Origin: an uncultured Collinsella sp.
Lineage (GTDB): Bacteria; Actinomycetota; Coriobacteriia; Coriobacteriales; Coriobacteriaceae
Assembly (NCBI GenBank): GCA_947507155.1
Contig: CANNOC010000009.1
Coordinates: 23,136 to 87,135 of the forward strand
Length of the DNA: 64,000 nt
Direction of reading: 5' to 3'
Both the position numbers and the translations under genes were made by a program. Position 1 is the stretch's first letter. Each line of letters opens with the position of its first letter. Shown here piece after piece: positions 1 through 7,425 of this stretch. Under the pieces are notes generated by a model, which saw only the letters and a list, made by a program, of their open reading frames with translations, ran no database searches and was not told the DNA's origin.

Positions 1-1827
1 CTGGACGGATTCAACGCTCGAGCGAGCGCGCATGGCTTTAGCGATGATGAGTTCGCGCGCGGTTGTGCCGTGGCCCATGCCCATGGCGTGCGTGTGTACG
101 TGACGCTCAACGTGTTCGTGTTCGATGATGAGTTTGCCGACGCCGTGGCGTTGGGGGCGCATGCGCGCGCGTTGGGTGCCGATGCGTTGATTGTGGCCGA
201 TGCCGGGCTGGCCTGTGCGCTTCGTGCGGCGATTCCGGGGGTCGAGATTCACCTGTCCACTCAGGCGGGCGCTCATAGCGAGGGTGCCGTGCGGTTGGCT
301 GCCAAGGAGTTGGGCGTTGAGCGCGTGACGACTGCGCGCGAGCTGAGCGTTGCAGAGATTGAGACGCTTTGTGCTACTGGCGTGCCCATCGAGGTGTTCT
401 GTCACGGCGCTATTTGCATTGGATACTCGGGTGCGTGCGGGTTCTCTGCCCTTCGACGTGGCCGCTCTGCGATGCGCGGTGATTGCACGCAACCGTGCCG
501 TCTATCCTATGACTTGGTGGACGAGGCGGGGCAGAGTGTTGTCGCTGTCGAAGGGGATCGCCTGCTTTGTCCGCGTGACTATCTGGGCATCGCGCATCTG
601 CCCGAGCTTGTTGCCGCCGGCGTGGCATCGCTCAAGATCGAGGGCCGCATGAAGAATCCCGACTACGTCTTTAACGTGGTGAGGGTGTGGCGTCGGGCGC
701 TCGATATGCTGCGCGACGGCACATGGGATGCCGATGCGGTGCCGGCGCTTGAGCGCGAGCTGGGAAGGTCGTTCAACCGCGGCTTTACCGATACGTATCT
801 GCGGGGTCGTTCGGGCGCCGAGCTCATGAGCTTTGAGCGCGCGATCAACCAGGGTGTGCGCGTGGGCCACTTGGTGGCGGTGGGTCACGAAGAGGTGACG
901 GTTGAGCTTGATGCCGCCGTGGCGGCGGGCGATACGCTCGAGATCCGATTTTACCCGGGTGCCGACGCGCGTCCCGATGTGCCCAAGCGCTGGCCACAGG
1001 TGCCTTGCCCCGTGGATGCCGCTGCGGGAGAGCGCATCGTCGTGCATTGCAAACGCAAGGTGGACGCGGGCTGCGAGGTCTATCTGATTCGCAGTGCCGG
1101 CGTGCTGGGGCAGACGGCAACGGTGTTGGAGCGCATGCGGGTCGAGGCAGATGCAGTCGCGCCTGCTGAGCAGTCCGTTGAGGTGCTGCCGTTTGAGGGC
1201 GTTCTGGCAGATGGCGATGTACCGACGGAGTTGGCGGGACCGGCGGAGCCGGCAAAGCATGAGGCTTTTGCTCGTATGGTCTTTGCCTGGGAGCTGATGG
1301 ATTTGGATCCGCGCGATGAGTGGGATCTGTCCGATGCGACGGTGGTGTTCGACGAAGTGTGCCGTGCAGGCGACGCCGAGCGGACTCGAGCGCTTATGCA
1401 ACGTGCCGGGCGCGTCGTCTGCCGCAATCTGGGACAGGTGGCGATGGCCCGCGAGCTGGGCACGACGTTTGACGTGGCGGCGCCGGTGTTCTGCGCCAAT
1501 CGGGCCACGCTTGCCTGGCTGCGCGGGCTTGGCGCGAGGTGGGTATACTTGCCTGCCGAGTTGCTCAGCAATGACAGGGAGCGTATCGCCGAGCTGGCTG
1601 CTGAACCCGGCGTCTTGGGTCCGGTCGACGCCGACCGTCCCGAGCTCATGGTGTGCGAGCACTGCCTGCTGACCGCCGAGGGCGTTTGCGCCACCGATGC
1701 GACGGGGCGGGTCCGTTGCCGCGACTGCTTGCGTCGTCGGCAGATACGCTATCTGGTCGAGCGTGACGGTACGCGTCTGCCAGTTGCCATCGACGCATGC
1801 GGCAGGACGAGGATTTTCATGTCGTAG
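1..1827 (+). CDS. U32 family peptidase/RNA-hydroxylation protein (5' end outside window)
   Basis: The reading frame is open from base 1 and has no convincing start inside the window, so the N-terminus lies upstream. The first visible residues (LDGFNARASAHGF) match the usual early part of U32 proteins. The U32 signature follows at about residues 130-150 of the visible part (EVFCHGAICIGYSGACGFSA). The C-terminus carries a cysteine-rich patch (CEHC, then CRDC) and a closing segment ending in CGRTRIF, typical of the longer U32 proteins. Members of this family once called collagenases are now linked to hydroxylation of tRNA wobble uridine (TrhP) or 23S rRNA (RlhA). Which of these applies cannot be told from sequence alone. 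The TAG stop lies about 100 bases before tyrS. Confidence 0.85.
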   Translation: MDGFNARASAHGFSDDEFARGCAVAHAHGVRVYVTLNVFVFDDEFADAVALGAHARALGADALIVADAGLACALRAAIPGVEIHLSTQAGAHSEGAVRLAAKELGVERVTTARELSVAEIETLCATGVPIEVFCHGAICIGYSGACGFSALRRGRSAMRGDCTQPCRLSYDLVDEAGQSVVAVEGDRLLCPRDYLGIAHLPELVAAGVASLKIEGRMKNPDYVFNVVRVWRRALDMLRDGTWDADAVPALERELGRSFNRGFTDTYLRGRSGAELMSFERAINQGVRVGHLVAVGHEEVTVELDAAVAAGDTLEIRFYPGADARPDVPKRWPQVPCPVDAAAGERIVVHCKRKVDAGCEVYLIRSAGVLGQTATVLERMRVEADAVAPAEQSVEVLPFEGVLADGDVPTELAGPAEPAKHEAFARMVFAWELMDLDPRDEWDLSDATVVFDEVCRAGDAERTRALMQRAGRVVCRNLGQVAMARELGTTFDVAAPVFCANRATLAWLRGLGARWVYLPAELLSNDRERIAELAAEPGVLGPVDADRPELMVCEHCLLTAEGVCATDATGRVRCRDCLRRRQIRYLVERDGTRLPVAIDACGRTRIFMS

Positions 1828-1923
1828 ATGCTGCGTCGCGTCAGTTTGTTATCATAAGAGAGTTTATGGACTTCCAGCACCGCCGTTTTCGGCGAGGGTG
1901 CTATAGCAAAAGGAGGATACCCA

Positions 1924-3135
1924 ATGCTGTCTGTTGACGAGCAAATGCGTATCATCACCTCGGGCGCCGCGCAGATCGTTCCCGAGGCCGACCTTCGCAA
2001 GAAGCTTGAGAAGGGCGAGCCCCTCAACATCAAGCTCGGCGTCGATCCCACCAGCCCCGACCTGCACCTGGGCCACGCCGTGCCGCTGCGCAAGATGCGT
2101 CAGTTCCAGGACCTGGGCCACAACGTCACCCTCATCATCGGCAACGGTACCGCGTTGATTGGCGACCCTTCGGGCAAGAATTCCACCCGTCCGCAGCTTT
2201 CGCAGGAGCAAATCGAGGCCAATGCCGAGACCTACGTGAGCCAGGCCATGAAGATCCTGGATCCCGAGAAGACCACCATCGTGCACAACGGTGACTGGAT
2301 CTTGTCGATGGATCTGGCTGGTCTGCTGCAGGTGTGCTCCAAGTTCACCGTCGCCCGTATCCTCGAGCGCGACGACTTTACCAAGCGCTACCAGTCCCAG
2401 ACGCCGATCGCCCTGCACGAGTTCCTGTACCCCGTGATGCAGGCATACGATTCGGTCATGATCAAGGCCGACGTGGAGATGGGCGGCACCGACCAGCTCT
2501 TCAACCTGCTTGCCGGCCGTGAGCTCATGGAGAAGATGGGCATGGAGCCGCAGATCGCGCTCACCATGCCGCTGCTCGAGGGTACCGATGGCGTGCGCAA
2601 GATGTCCAAGTCCTATGGCAACTACATCGGCCTGACCGACGCTCCCAAGGATATGTTCGGCAAGACCATGTCTATCCCCGACGAGATGATTGGCAAGTAC
2701 TATCGTCTGGCCAGTTCGCTCGCCCCGGCCGAGGTCGACAAGATCGACGCCGCCCTGGCCGACGGTTCCGCCGACCCCTACGAGCTCAAGCGCGCTCTGG
2801 GCCGCGACCTGTGCGACACCTACCACGGCGCCGGTGCCGGCGACGAGGCTCAGGCCGAGTTCGACCGTGTGTTCAAGGAGGGCCAGCTCGCCGACTTCCC
2901 CGAGAAGCATGTTGAGCTGGCTGTTAACGACGAGGGCCAGATCTACCTCGCCGGTCTGCTCAAGGACCTGGGCCTTTCGGCCAGCGCCGGCCAGGCCCGT
3001 CGCGACATCGACGGCGGCGGCGTCAAAATCAATGGCAAGGCCGTGGCTCCCAAGAGCTACAACATCGACCCCAGCGCCCTCAAGCTGGGCGACACCCTCT
3101 CCGTAGGCAAGCGCAAGGGCTTCAAGTTGATTTAG
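1924..3135 (+). CDS. tyrS: tyrosyl-tRNA synthetase
   Basis: This cytoplasmic enzyme charges tRNA-Tyr. The 403-residue product has the class I signature as HLGH near residue 47, KMSKS at about 226-230, and a C-terminal S4-like RNA-binding region in roughly the last 65 residues. HLGH in place of HIGH points to the TyrZ-like branch. The ATG follows AAAGGAGG with normal spacing. The preceding 96 bases are too short for a T-box leader and none is visible. The gene is followed by a 99 nt hairpin and then a conventional terminator, so it is probably transcribed alone or with the U32 gene. Confidence 0.95.
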   Translation: MLSVDEQMRIITSGAAQIVPEADLRKKLEKGEPLNIKLGVDPTSPDLHLGHAVPLRKMRQFQDLGHNVTLIIGNGTALIGDPSGKNSTRPQLSQEQIEANAETYVSQAMKILDPEKTTIVHNGDWILSMDLAGLLQVCSKFTVARILERDDFTKRYQSQTPIALHEFLYPVMQAYDSVMIKADVEMGGTDQLFNLLAGRELMEKMGMEPQIALTMPLLEGTDGVRKMSKSYGNYIGLTDAPKDMFGKTMSIPDEMIGKYYRLASSLAPAEVDKIDAALADGSADPYELKRALGRDLCDTYHGAGAGDEAQAEFDRVFKEGQLADFPEKHVELAVNDEGQIYLAGLLKDLGLSASAGQARRDIDGGGVKINGKAVAPKSYNIDPSALKLGDTLSVGKRKGFKLI

Positions 3136-3162
3136 TTACGCGGTTTTACCAAACCGCGTAAC
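3135..3162 (+). other. short perfect hairpin overlapping the tyrS stop
   Basis: GTTACGCGGTTT and AAACCGCGTAAC form a 12 bp perfect stem around a TACC loop, beginning at the last base of the tyrS stop codon. No T-run follows, so it is not a classical terminator by itself. Confidence 0.6.
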
Positions 3163-3175
3163 GACTCGACGCTGC

Positions 3176-3274
3176 AAACCCGCCAGAGCGGCAATCTGCC
3201 TTTCAACTTCGGCGGCATGACCAGAAGGTCAATGCCGCCTCGTTTCAAGGCACCTTGCTCGCTCTGGCGGGTTT
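3176..3274. other. 99 nt long-range hairpin downstream of tyrS
   Basis: Fifteen-base outer arms AAACCCGCCAGAGCG and CGCTCTGGCGGGTTT pair perfectly. Inside them TGCCTT pairs with AAGGCA, GGCGGCAT with ATGCCGCC, and GACC with GGTC around an AGAA tetraloop, giving a single long imperfect hairpin. It could be a structured 3' UTR, a small RNA, or a miniature inverted-repeat element. No family is recognised. Confidence 0.6.
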
Positions 3275-3275
3275 T

Positions 3276-3306
3276 CGCTGTCGTTGCCAAAACAGCGGCG
3301 TTTTTG
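3276..3306 (+). terminator. intrinsic terminator after tyrS
   Basis: CGCTGT pairs with ACAGCG and is followed by GCGTTTTTG. The stem is short but the T-run and position after tyrS fit a Rho-independent terminator. Confidence 0.55.
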
Positions 3307-3331
3307 TTGTCGGGACGGCAGTTAGTAGTTG

Positions 3332-3397
3332 TTGGGTAGTCGTTGGGGACGTTCTTGAATGACTAGTCGTTTAAGAACGTCCCCAACGACTACCCAA
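3332..3397. repeat. type B palindrome, inverted doublet
   Basis: Two 25-base arms pair perfectly (3332-3356 with 3373-3397) around a 16 nt loop. It can also be read as two ~29 nt units, each with TAGTCGTT / AAYGACTA ends and a 13 nt core containing GTCCCC, meeting head to head. Other type B copies lie at 5.4, 6.4 and 40.8 kb. A partial type E fragment (CCTGTCCCCATTGCGCCA) follows at 3402. Confidence 0.85.
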
Positions 3398-3492
3398 AGC
3401 AGCCTGTCCCCATTGCGCCAAGCGGCGTGTGCCGTTAAGCGGAAGGGGTGTTATCGGCGGCCTCCTTTTGGGCATACAATGGCTATTGGTTT

Positions 3493-3528
3493 GCTGCGGT
3501 GAAGGCCTGTCCGCTCCGCAGCTTTTTT
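3493..3528 (+). terminator. terminator-like hairpin in the ade leader (possible attenuator)
   Basis: GCTGCGG pairs with CCGCAGC across a 16 nt loop and runs straight into six T residues, ending 20 bases before the ade start codon. The tyrS terminator is already about 190 bases upstream, so this one lies in the leader of ade. A candidate -10 (TACAAT) lies just upstream, near 3475. A purine riboswitch core was looked for and not found. Confidence 0.6.
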
Positions 3529-3548
3529 CTACGGTTAAAGGAGTATGT

Positions 3549-5369
3549 ATGTCCGTTGAGGTCATGAGATCTGTGATCGAGGCCGCCGAGGGTCGTGTGC
3601 CCGTTGACACGCTGTTTGCCAACGCACAGATTGTCGATGTGTACGGCCAGCGCGTGGCGCCCGGTAGCGTTGCCGTCAAGGATGGCGTGATCGTCGGTGT
3701 GCTCTACGATGGTCGCGACGATGCCGCCGGTACGTATGAGGCTGCCGAGGTCATCGATTGCCAGGGCCGCTATCTTGCCCCCGGTTTTATTGACGGACAC
3801 TTGCATATCGAGTCTTCGAACATCCGCCCTGCCGAGTATGCGCGCATGGCGGCGACGCGCGGTACCACCACTGCCATTGCCGACAGCCACGAGATCGCCA
3901 ACGTTTCCGGCCTGGACGGCCTGCGCTTTATGATCGAGGACGGCCGTCGCGCGCCCATTTCCATCAAGTACATGATGCCCTCGTGCGTGCCCGCGCTGCC
4001 CGATGAGCAAGCAGGCGCTGTGATTACCGCCGCTGACATGCAGGCGTTTTTTGCCGAGCATCCGGGCGATGTCTTTGGCCTGGGCGAGATGATGAACCTG
4101 CCGGGCGTCTTTATGGCCGATCCCGAGACCTGCGCTCGAATCGACGCTGCCAACCAGACGCCGTCCAAGCAGGTTGACGGTCACGCGCCGCTCGTTGCCG
4201 GCAAGGACCTCAACGCCTATGCCGCAGCAGGTATTATCGCTGACCATGAGTCGACGATTCCCGAGGAGGCACTCGACAAGCTGTCTCGCGGCATGTATGT
4301 GATGCTGCGCGAGGGTACGTGCAGCCATGACCTGGCCAACCTGTCGCCGATGCTGCTGGAGAATCCTGCCCGTGCCCGCCGTTGCTGCTTTGCGACCGAC
4401 GACCGCGCTCCTTCCGATGCGCTTGCGTCCGGCATGATCGACAACGCCTGCCGCGTGGCGATTGAGGCCGGTATCGACCCGGTGGTCGCTATCTCCATGG
4501 CGTCCCTTTCCACGGCTGAGGCGTTTGGCCTGGATCACGGCTGCCGCGACCCGCACGAACTGCGTGGCGCCATCGCCCCGGGCAAGCGTGCCGACCTGCT
4601 GGTGCTCAATGACCTGACGTTTGCCACGGCTCCGCATCGCGTATACGCCGCCGGTGCTCTGGTGGCGCAGGACGGCACCTTTGTGGGCGAGATCGCACCC
4701 GAGATGGCCGAGGTCGCAGCCCTTGCCGACGAGCTGCGCGCGTCCGTTAAGCTGCCGAAGCTTTCGCTCGACGTATTCGACTATGCCTTTAAGCCGGGCG
4801 AGGCCGTGATTGACGTGGTGCCGGGTAAGGCCATCACGGGTATGGCTCGCCCCGAGAGCGCCGAGGGCCTGCGTCGCATTATGCTGATCGAGCGCCACGG
4901 CCGCGGTGTGTCGCTGCAGGCCGAGGGCGCCGACGGTGATGGCCCTGCGGGCCTGGGTCTTGTCGGCAAGCATATCGGTCGCGGCTGGGTGCGTGGCTTC
5001 ACCATCACCGGTGGCGCCATTGCCTCCACGATCGGCCACGACTCGCACAACGTGTGCGTCGTGGGTGATAACGCTGCCGATATGATGGCTGCTGTTGAGG
5101 CTGTGGGCCAGGGTGGTCACGTGCTGGTGCGCAACGGCGAGGTCGTGGCGCGCATTCCGCTGGCGCTCGGCGGTCTGATGAGCGAAGGCACGGCCGAGGA
5201 TGTCGCCGCGCAGCACGACGACTTTATGGTCAAGGCGCGCGCCATGGGCATCGAGCCGCCGCTCGACCCCATCATGGGCATCATCTTCCTGCCCCTGCCG
5301 GTTATCCCGACGCTCCGCATCCGCCCCGAGGGCATGTTCGACGTCACAACCTTCACCTACGCCGACTAG
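3549..5369 (+). CDS. ade: adenine deaminase
   Basis: The 606-residue product belongs to the amidohydrolase superfamily and matches adenine deaminase in length and motifs. It converts adenine to hypoxanthine and ammonia in purine salvage. Visible motifs are the metal-binding HxH in GHLHIESSN, a DGHAPL segment, and TCSHDLANL, followed by the C-terminal adenine-deaminase domain. The frame is open 120 bases further upstream, but AAAGGAG just before ATG 3549 and the family N-terminus support this start. A terminator-like hairpin abuts the ribosome binding site, suggesting leader control. The TAG stop is part of a type B repeat. Confidence 0.93.
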   Translation: MSVEVMRSVIEAAEGRVPVDTLFANAQIVDVYGQRVAPGSVAVKDGVIVGVLYDGRDDAAGTYEAAEVIDCQGRYLAPGFIDGHLHIESSNIRPAEYARMAATRGTTTAIADSHEIANVSGLDGLRFMIEDGRRAPISIKYMMPSCVPALPDEQAGAVITAADMQAFFAEHPGDVFGLGEMMNLPGVFMADPETCARIDAANQTPSKQVDGHAPLVAGKDLNAYAAAGIIADHESTIPEEALDKLSRGMYVMLREGTCSHDLANLSPMLLENPARARRCCFATDDRAPSDALASGMIDNACRVAIEAGIDPVVAISMASLSTAEAFGLDHGCRDPHELRGAIAPGKRADLLVLNDLTFATAPHRVYAAGALVAQDGTFVGEIAPEMAEVAALADELRASVKLPKLSLDVFDYAFKPGEAVIDVVPGKAITGMARPESAEGLRRIMLIERHGRGVSLQAEGADGDGPAGLGLVGKHIGRGWVRGFTITGGAIASTIGHDSHNVCVVGDNAADMMAAVEAVGQGGHVLVRNGEVVARIPLALGGLMSEGTAEDVAAQHDDFMVKARAMGIEPPLDPIMGIIFLPLPVIPTLRIRPEGMFDVTTFTYAD

Positions 5370-5399
5370 TCATCGGGGACGTTCTTAAACGGCTAGTCG
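5366..5399. repeat. type B palindrome, degenerate single unit
   Basis: The unit CTAGTCAT, core GGGGACGTTCTTA, then GGCTAG overlaps the ade stop codon: the TAG of the repeat is the stop. Confidence 0.7.
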
Positions 5400-5508
5400 C
5401 CTGCGACACTCTTTGACGTGTTGCCTGGCGCTGCGAATGTGGGACCCCTGGTGCGCGTGAGCTATTTGCCAGGTCCTTGTAACGTTTGCGCCCGCGGAGT
5501 CTTACCTG

Positions 5509-5574
5509 AGCTCCCTTTGGGTACGTTGGAATTGGATACACGTTCGATTCCAACAAGCCCGAAGGGAGCTTTTC
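5509..5574 (+). promoter_or_regulatory. hairpin masking the ribosome binding site of the HAD gene
   Basis: AGCTCCCTTTGGG pairs with CCCGAAGGGAGCT, and inside this GTTGGAAT pairs with ATTCCAAC. The only Shine-Dalgarno match for the next gene (GGGAG, 5564-5568, seven bases from ATG) lies within the 3' arm. The stem is followed by TTTCT, so it could also act as a weak terminator. Confidence 0.6.
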
Positions 5575-5575
5575 T

Positions 5576-6370
5576 ATGTTTAAACTGATTGCATCCGATA
5601 TGGACGGCACGTTGCTTGACGAAAACAGCCAGGTGCCTCCCGAGACCTACGAACTGATTCTGGCGCTACACGAGCATGGCGTGCATTTCGCCGCATCGTC
5701 AGGTCGTCGCTACGATCGCCTGTGCGAGTTCTTTGCGCCCGTTCGCGACAAGATGGACTTTGTCGCCGCTAACGGTGCCCAGGTCTACGCCGACGGCAAA
5801 ATGGTAGACCGTGAGGTGTATTCGCACCTGGCGATTCGAAGGCTCGCCCAGGCTGTCGCGACGTTTCCCAATCTGCATCTTGCGCTCTTTGACCGAACCA
5901 AATCCTTCTTGCTCGATGACGAGTGCAAGTTCGTACGCGAGGTCGATAAGGACCTTCCCAATGCCGAGCGCATTTGGGAACTGCCCGATCCCAGCGTAAA
6001 TATCATCAAGGCGAGTATCTTTTGCGATGACTGTGCCGTTATGGACAGTGCGTACGTGCTACAGCGAGAACTCGGTCAGCTCTTTACCTTTGCGCCTTCT
6101 GGAAACGCGTGGATCGATGCCATGCAGCCCGGTGTGTCGAAGGCCTCGGGCATCGCACAGCTTGCGGAGCATTACGGCATTGGACGCGACGAGATCATGG
6201 CGTTTGGCGACTCGATGAACGACTACGAGATCATTCGCTTTGTCGGCACGGGCTGTGCGATGGAAAACGCGCGCCCCGCGCTCAAAGCGGTTGCCGATCG
6301 CGTCGTGGGCTGCAACCGCGACCACGCCGTCCAGCAGGAACTTCGCCGTGTTCTGGAGAGCCTCGCCTAA
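5576..6370 (+). CDS. Cof-type HAD-IIB hydrolase (sugar-phosphate phosphatase family)
   Basis: The 264-residue cytoplasmic protein shows HAD motif I (SDMDGTLL) at its N-terminus and the motif IV region FGDSMNDYE near residue 210, with the family's typical length of about 270. Cof/YidA-like enzymes dephosphorylate sugar phosphates, flavin or PLP-type metabolites, so the exact substrate cannot be inferred. The start codon follows a strong hairpin that contains the Shine-Dalgarno sequence. A second Cof-type gene lies convergently downstream with type K and B repeats between. Confidence 0.88.
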   Translation: MFKLIASDMDGTLLDENSQVPPETYELILALHEHGVHFAASSGRRYDRLCEFFAPVRDKMDFVAANGAQVYADGKMVDREVYSHLAIRRLAQAVATFPNLHLALFDRTKSFLLDDECKFVREVDKDLPNAERIWELPDPSVNIIKASIFCDDCAVMDSAYVLQRELGQLFTFAPSGNAWIDAMQPGVSKASGIAQLAEHYGIGRDEIMAFGDSMNDYEIIRFVGTGCAMENARPALKAVADRVVGCNRDHAVQQELRRVLESLA

Positions 6371-6371
6371 T

Positions 6372-6402
6372 CCGGCAGTTAGGGACGTTCCTTTTCTGCC
6401 GG
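6372..6402. repeat. type K palindrome
   Basis: CCGGCAG and CTGCCGG enclose a 17 nt loop containing GGGACGTTCC. It shares the GGGAC core with types B, D, E and J. It starts just after the HAD stop codon. Confidence 0.6.
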
Positions 6403-6440
6403 CAGCCGGGGACAGTCCTTGCAGCTTTTTCGCGAAGAGT

Positions 6441-6499
6441 GTCCCCAACGACTAGTCATTTAAGAACACCCAATGACTAAGAACGTCCCCAATGACTAG
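6441..6499. repeat. type B repeat cluster
   Basis: One full unit (AGTCATT, TAAGAACACCC, AATGACT at 6454-6478) lies between two partial units with GTCCCC cores. The last CTAG provides the TAG stop of the minus-strand HAD gene. Confidence 0.75.
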
Positions 6500-7338
6500 G
6501 CGAGGGCGGTCATGATGGTGCGGGCGACGCCGTCGTGGTCGTTGTCGTATTCGGTGATGGCGTCGGCGGCCTCGTGGTCTTCGGGTTCGCCGTTGATCAT
6601 GGCCATGCCGTGGCCCGCTGTCTGCAGCATGGGGATGTCGTTGATGTTGTCGCCGAACGCCCAAGTGTCGGCGAGACGCTCGCCCAGGTGCTCGCATAGC
6701 CACGTGAGGGCCGTTCCCTTGGTGGCGCCCTCGCCCATGACCTCGATATTCATGGCGTACGAACGCGTGACCTCAATGCCTCCGAGCGTGTCGAGCTCCG
6801 ACGCGATGGCGTCGCGATCGGCCGGGTCGTGCCAGTACATGGCGATGCGTTCGAGCGTCTCGACCTCGTCGATCTTGCTGTCGATATCCATGTCGATCGG
6901 TGTTCGTGTGCGCTTGAGCGAAGCCGCGATGTGGGGGTCACCGCCGCAGAATTCGTCCAGGCGCGTGTAGAGCGAGCGGGGGAGGAAGCATTGCCCGTCC
7001 GCGAAGATATCGAAGGTCACATCGTGGCCGGCGGCGATGCGGTGGATGCGATGGGCAATGCCGCAATCGAGCGGTCGGCTCAAGATGCGCGTGGCGCGCG
7101 AGGTATCGGTGGGCACATCGTCGTCGAGCTGCCAGACGCTGGCGCCATTGGCACAGACGGCATAGTGCACGGCGGGATGGGCGAGGATGGGCTCAAAGAT
7201 GCCCGACAGCGGACGTCCCGTGCACGGTACAAACTCAATGCCGCGACGTGCGAGCTCGTCGAGCATCGCCCAGGTGGCGTCGCTCATCTGCTTGTCACTC
7301 GTCAACAGCGTTCCATCCATATCGGAAAAAACAATCAT
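6496..7338 (-). CDS. Cof-type HAD-IIB hydrolase
   Basis: The 280-residue protein starts with MIVFSDMDGTLL (HAD motif I) and has the C-terminal motif TWAFGDNINDIPML. Both are standard for Cof-like phosphatases acting on small phosphorylated metabolites. The start is supported by AAAGGG upstream on the minus strand. It is convergent with the other HAD gene and lies downstream of citrate synthase, separated from it by a terminator. Its stop codon falls inside a type B repeat. The substrate is unknown. Confidence 0.87.
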   Translation of the reverse strand: MIVFSDMDGTLLTSDKQMSDATWAMLDELARRGIEFVPCTGRPLSGIFEPILAHPAVHYAVCANGASVWQLDDDVPTDTSRATRILSRPLDCGIAHRIHRIAAGHDVTFDIFADGQCFLPRSLYTRLDEFCGGDPHIAASLKRTRTPIDMDIDSKIDEVETLERIAMYWHDPADRDAIASELDTLGGIEVTRSYAMNIEVMGEGATKGTALTWLCEHLGERLADTWAFGDNINDIPMLQTAGHGMAMINGEPEDHEAADAITEYDNDHDGVARTIMTALA

Positions 7339-7363
7339 TCGATGCAGCCCTTTCTACTGGCAT

Positions 7364-7402
7364 AAAAAGCGTGGCCGAGGGCGGTGATGCCCTGGCCACG
7401 CT
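7364..7402 (-). terminator. intrinsic terminator after citrate synthase
   Basis: Read on the minus strand, AGCGTGGCC and GGCCACGCT pair and are followed by a T-run (AAAAA on the plus strand at 7364-7368). Confidence 0.75.
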
Positions 7403-7425
7403 CGGGTTCTATAACGGTCCGCGTT

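Noticed and set aside
1828..1923. T-box leader before tyrS
   Set aside because: The gap is under 100 bases and has no T-box sequence or terminator stem.
3398..3548. Purine riboswitch before ade
   Set aside because: The conserved purine-aptamer core and loop sequences are not present; only a terminator-like hairpin is visible.
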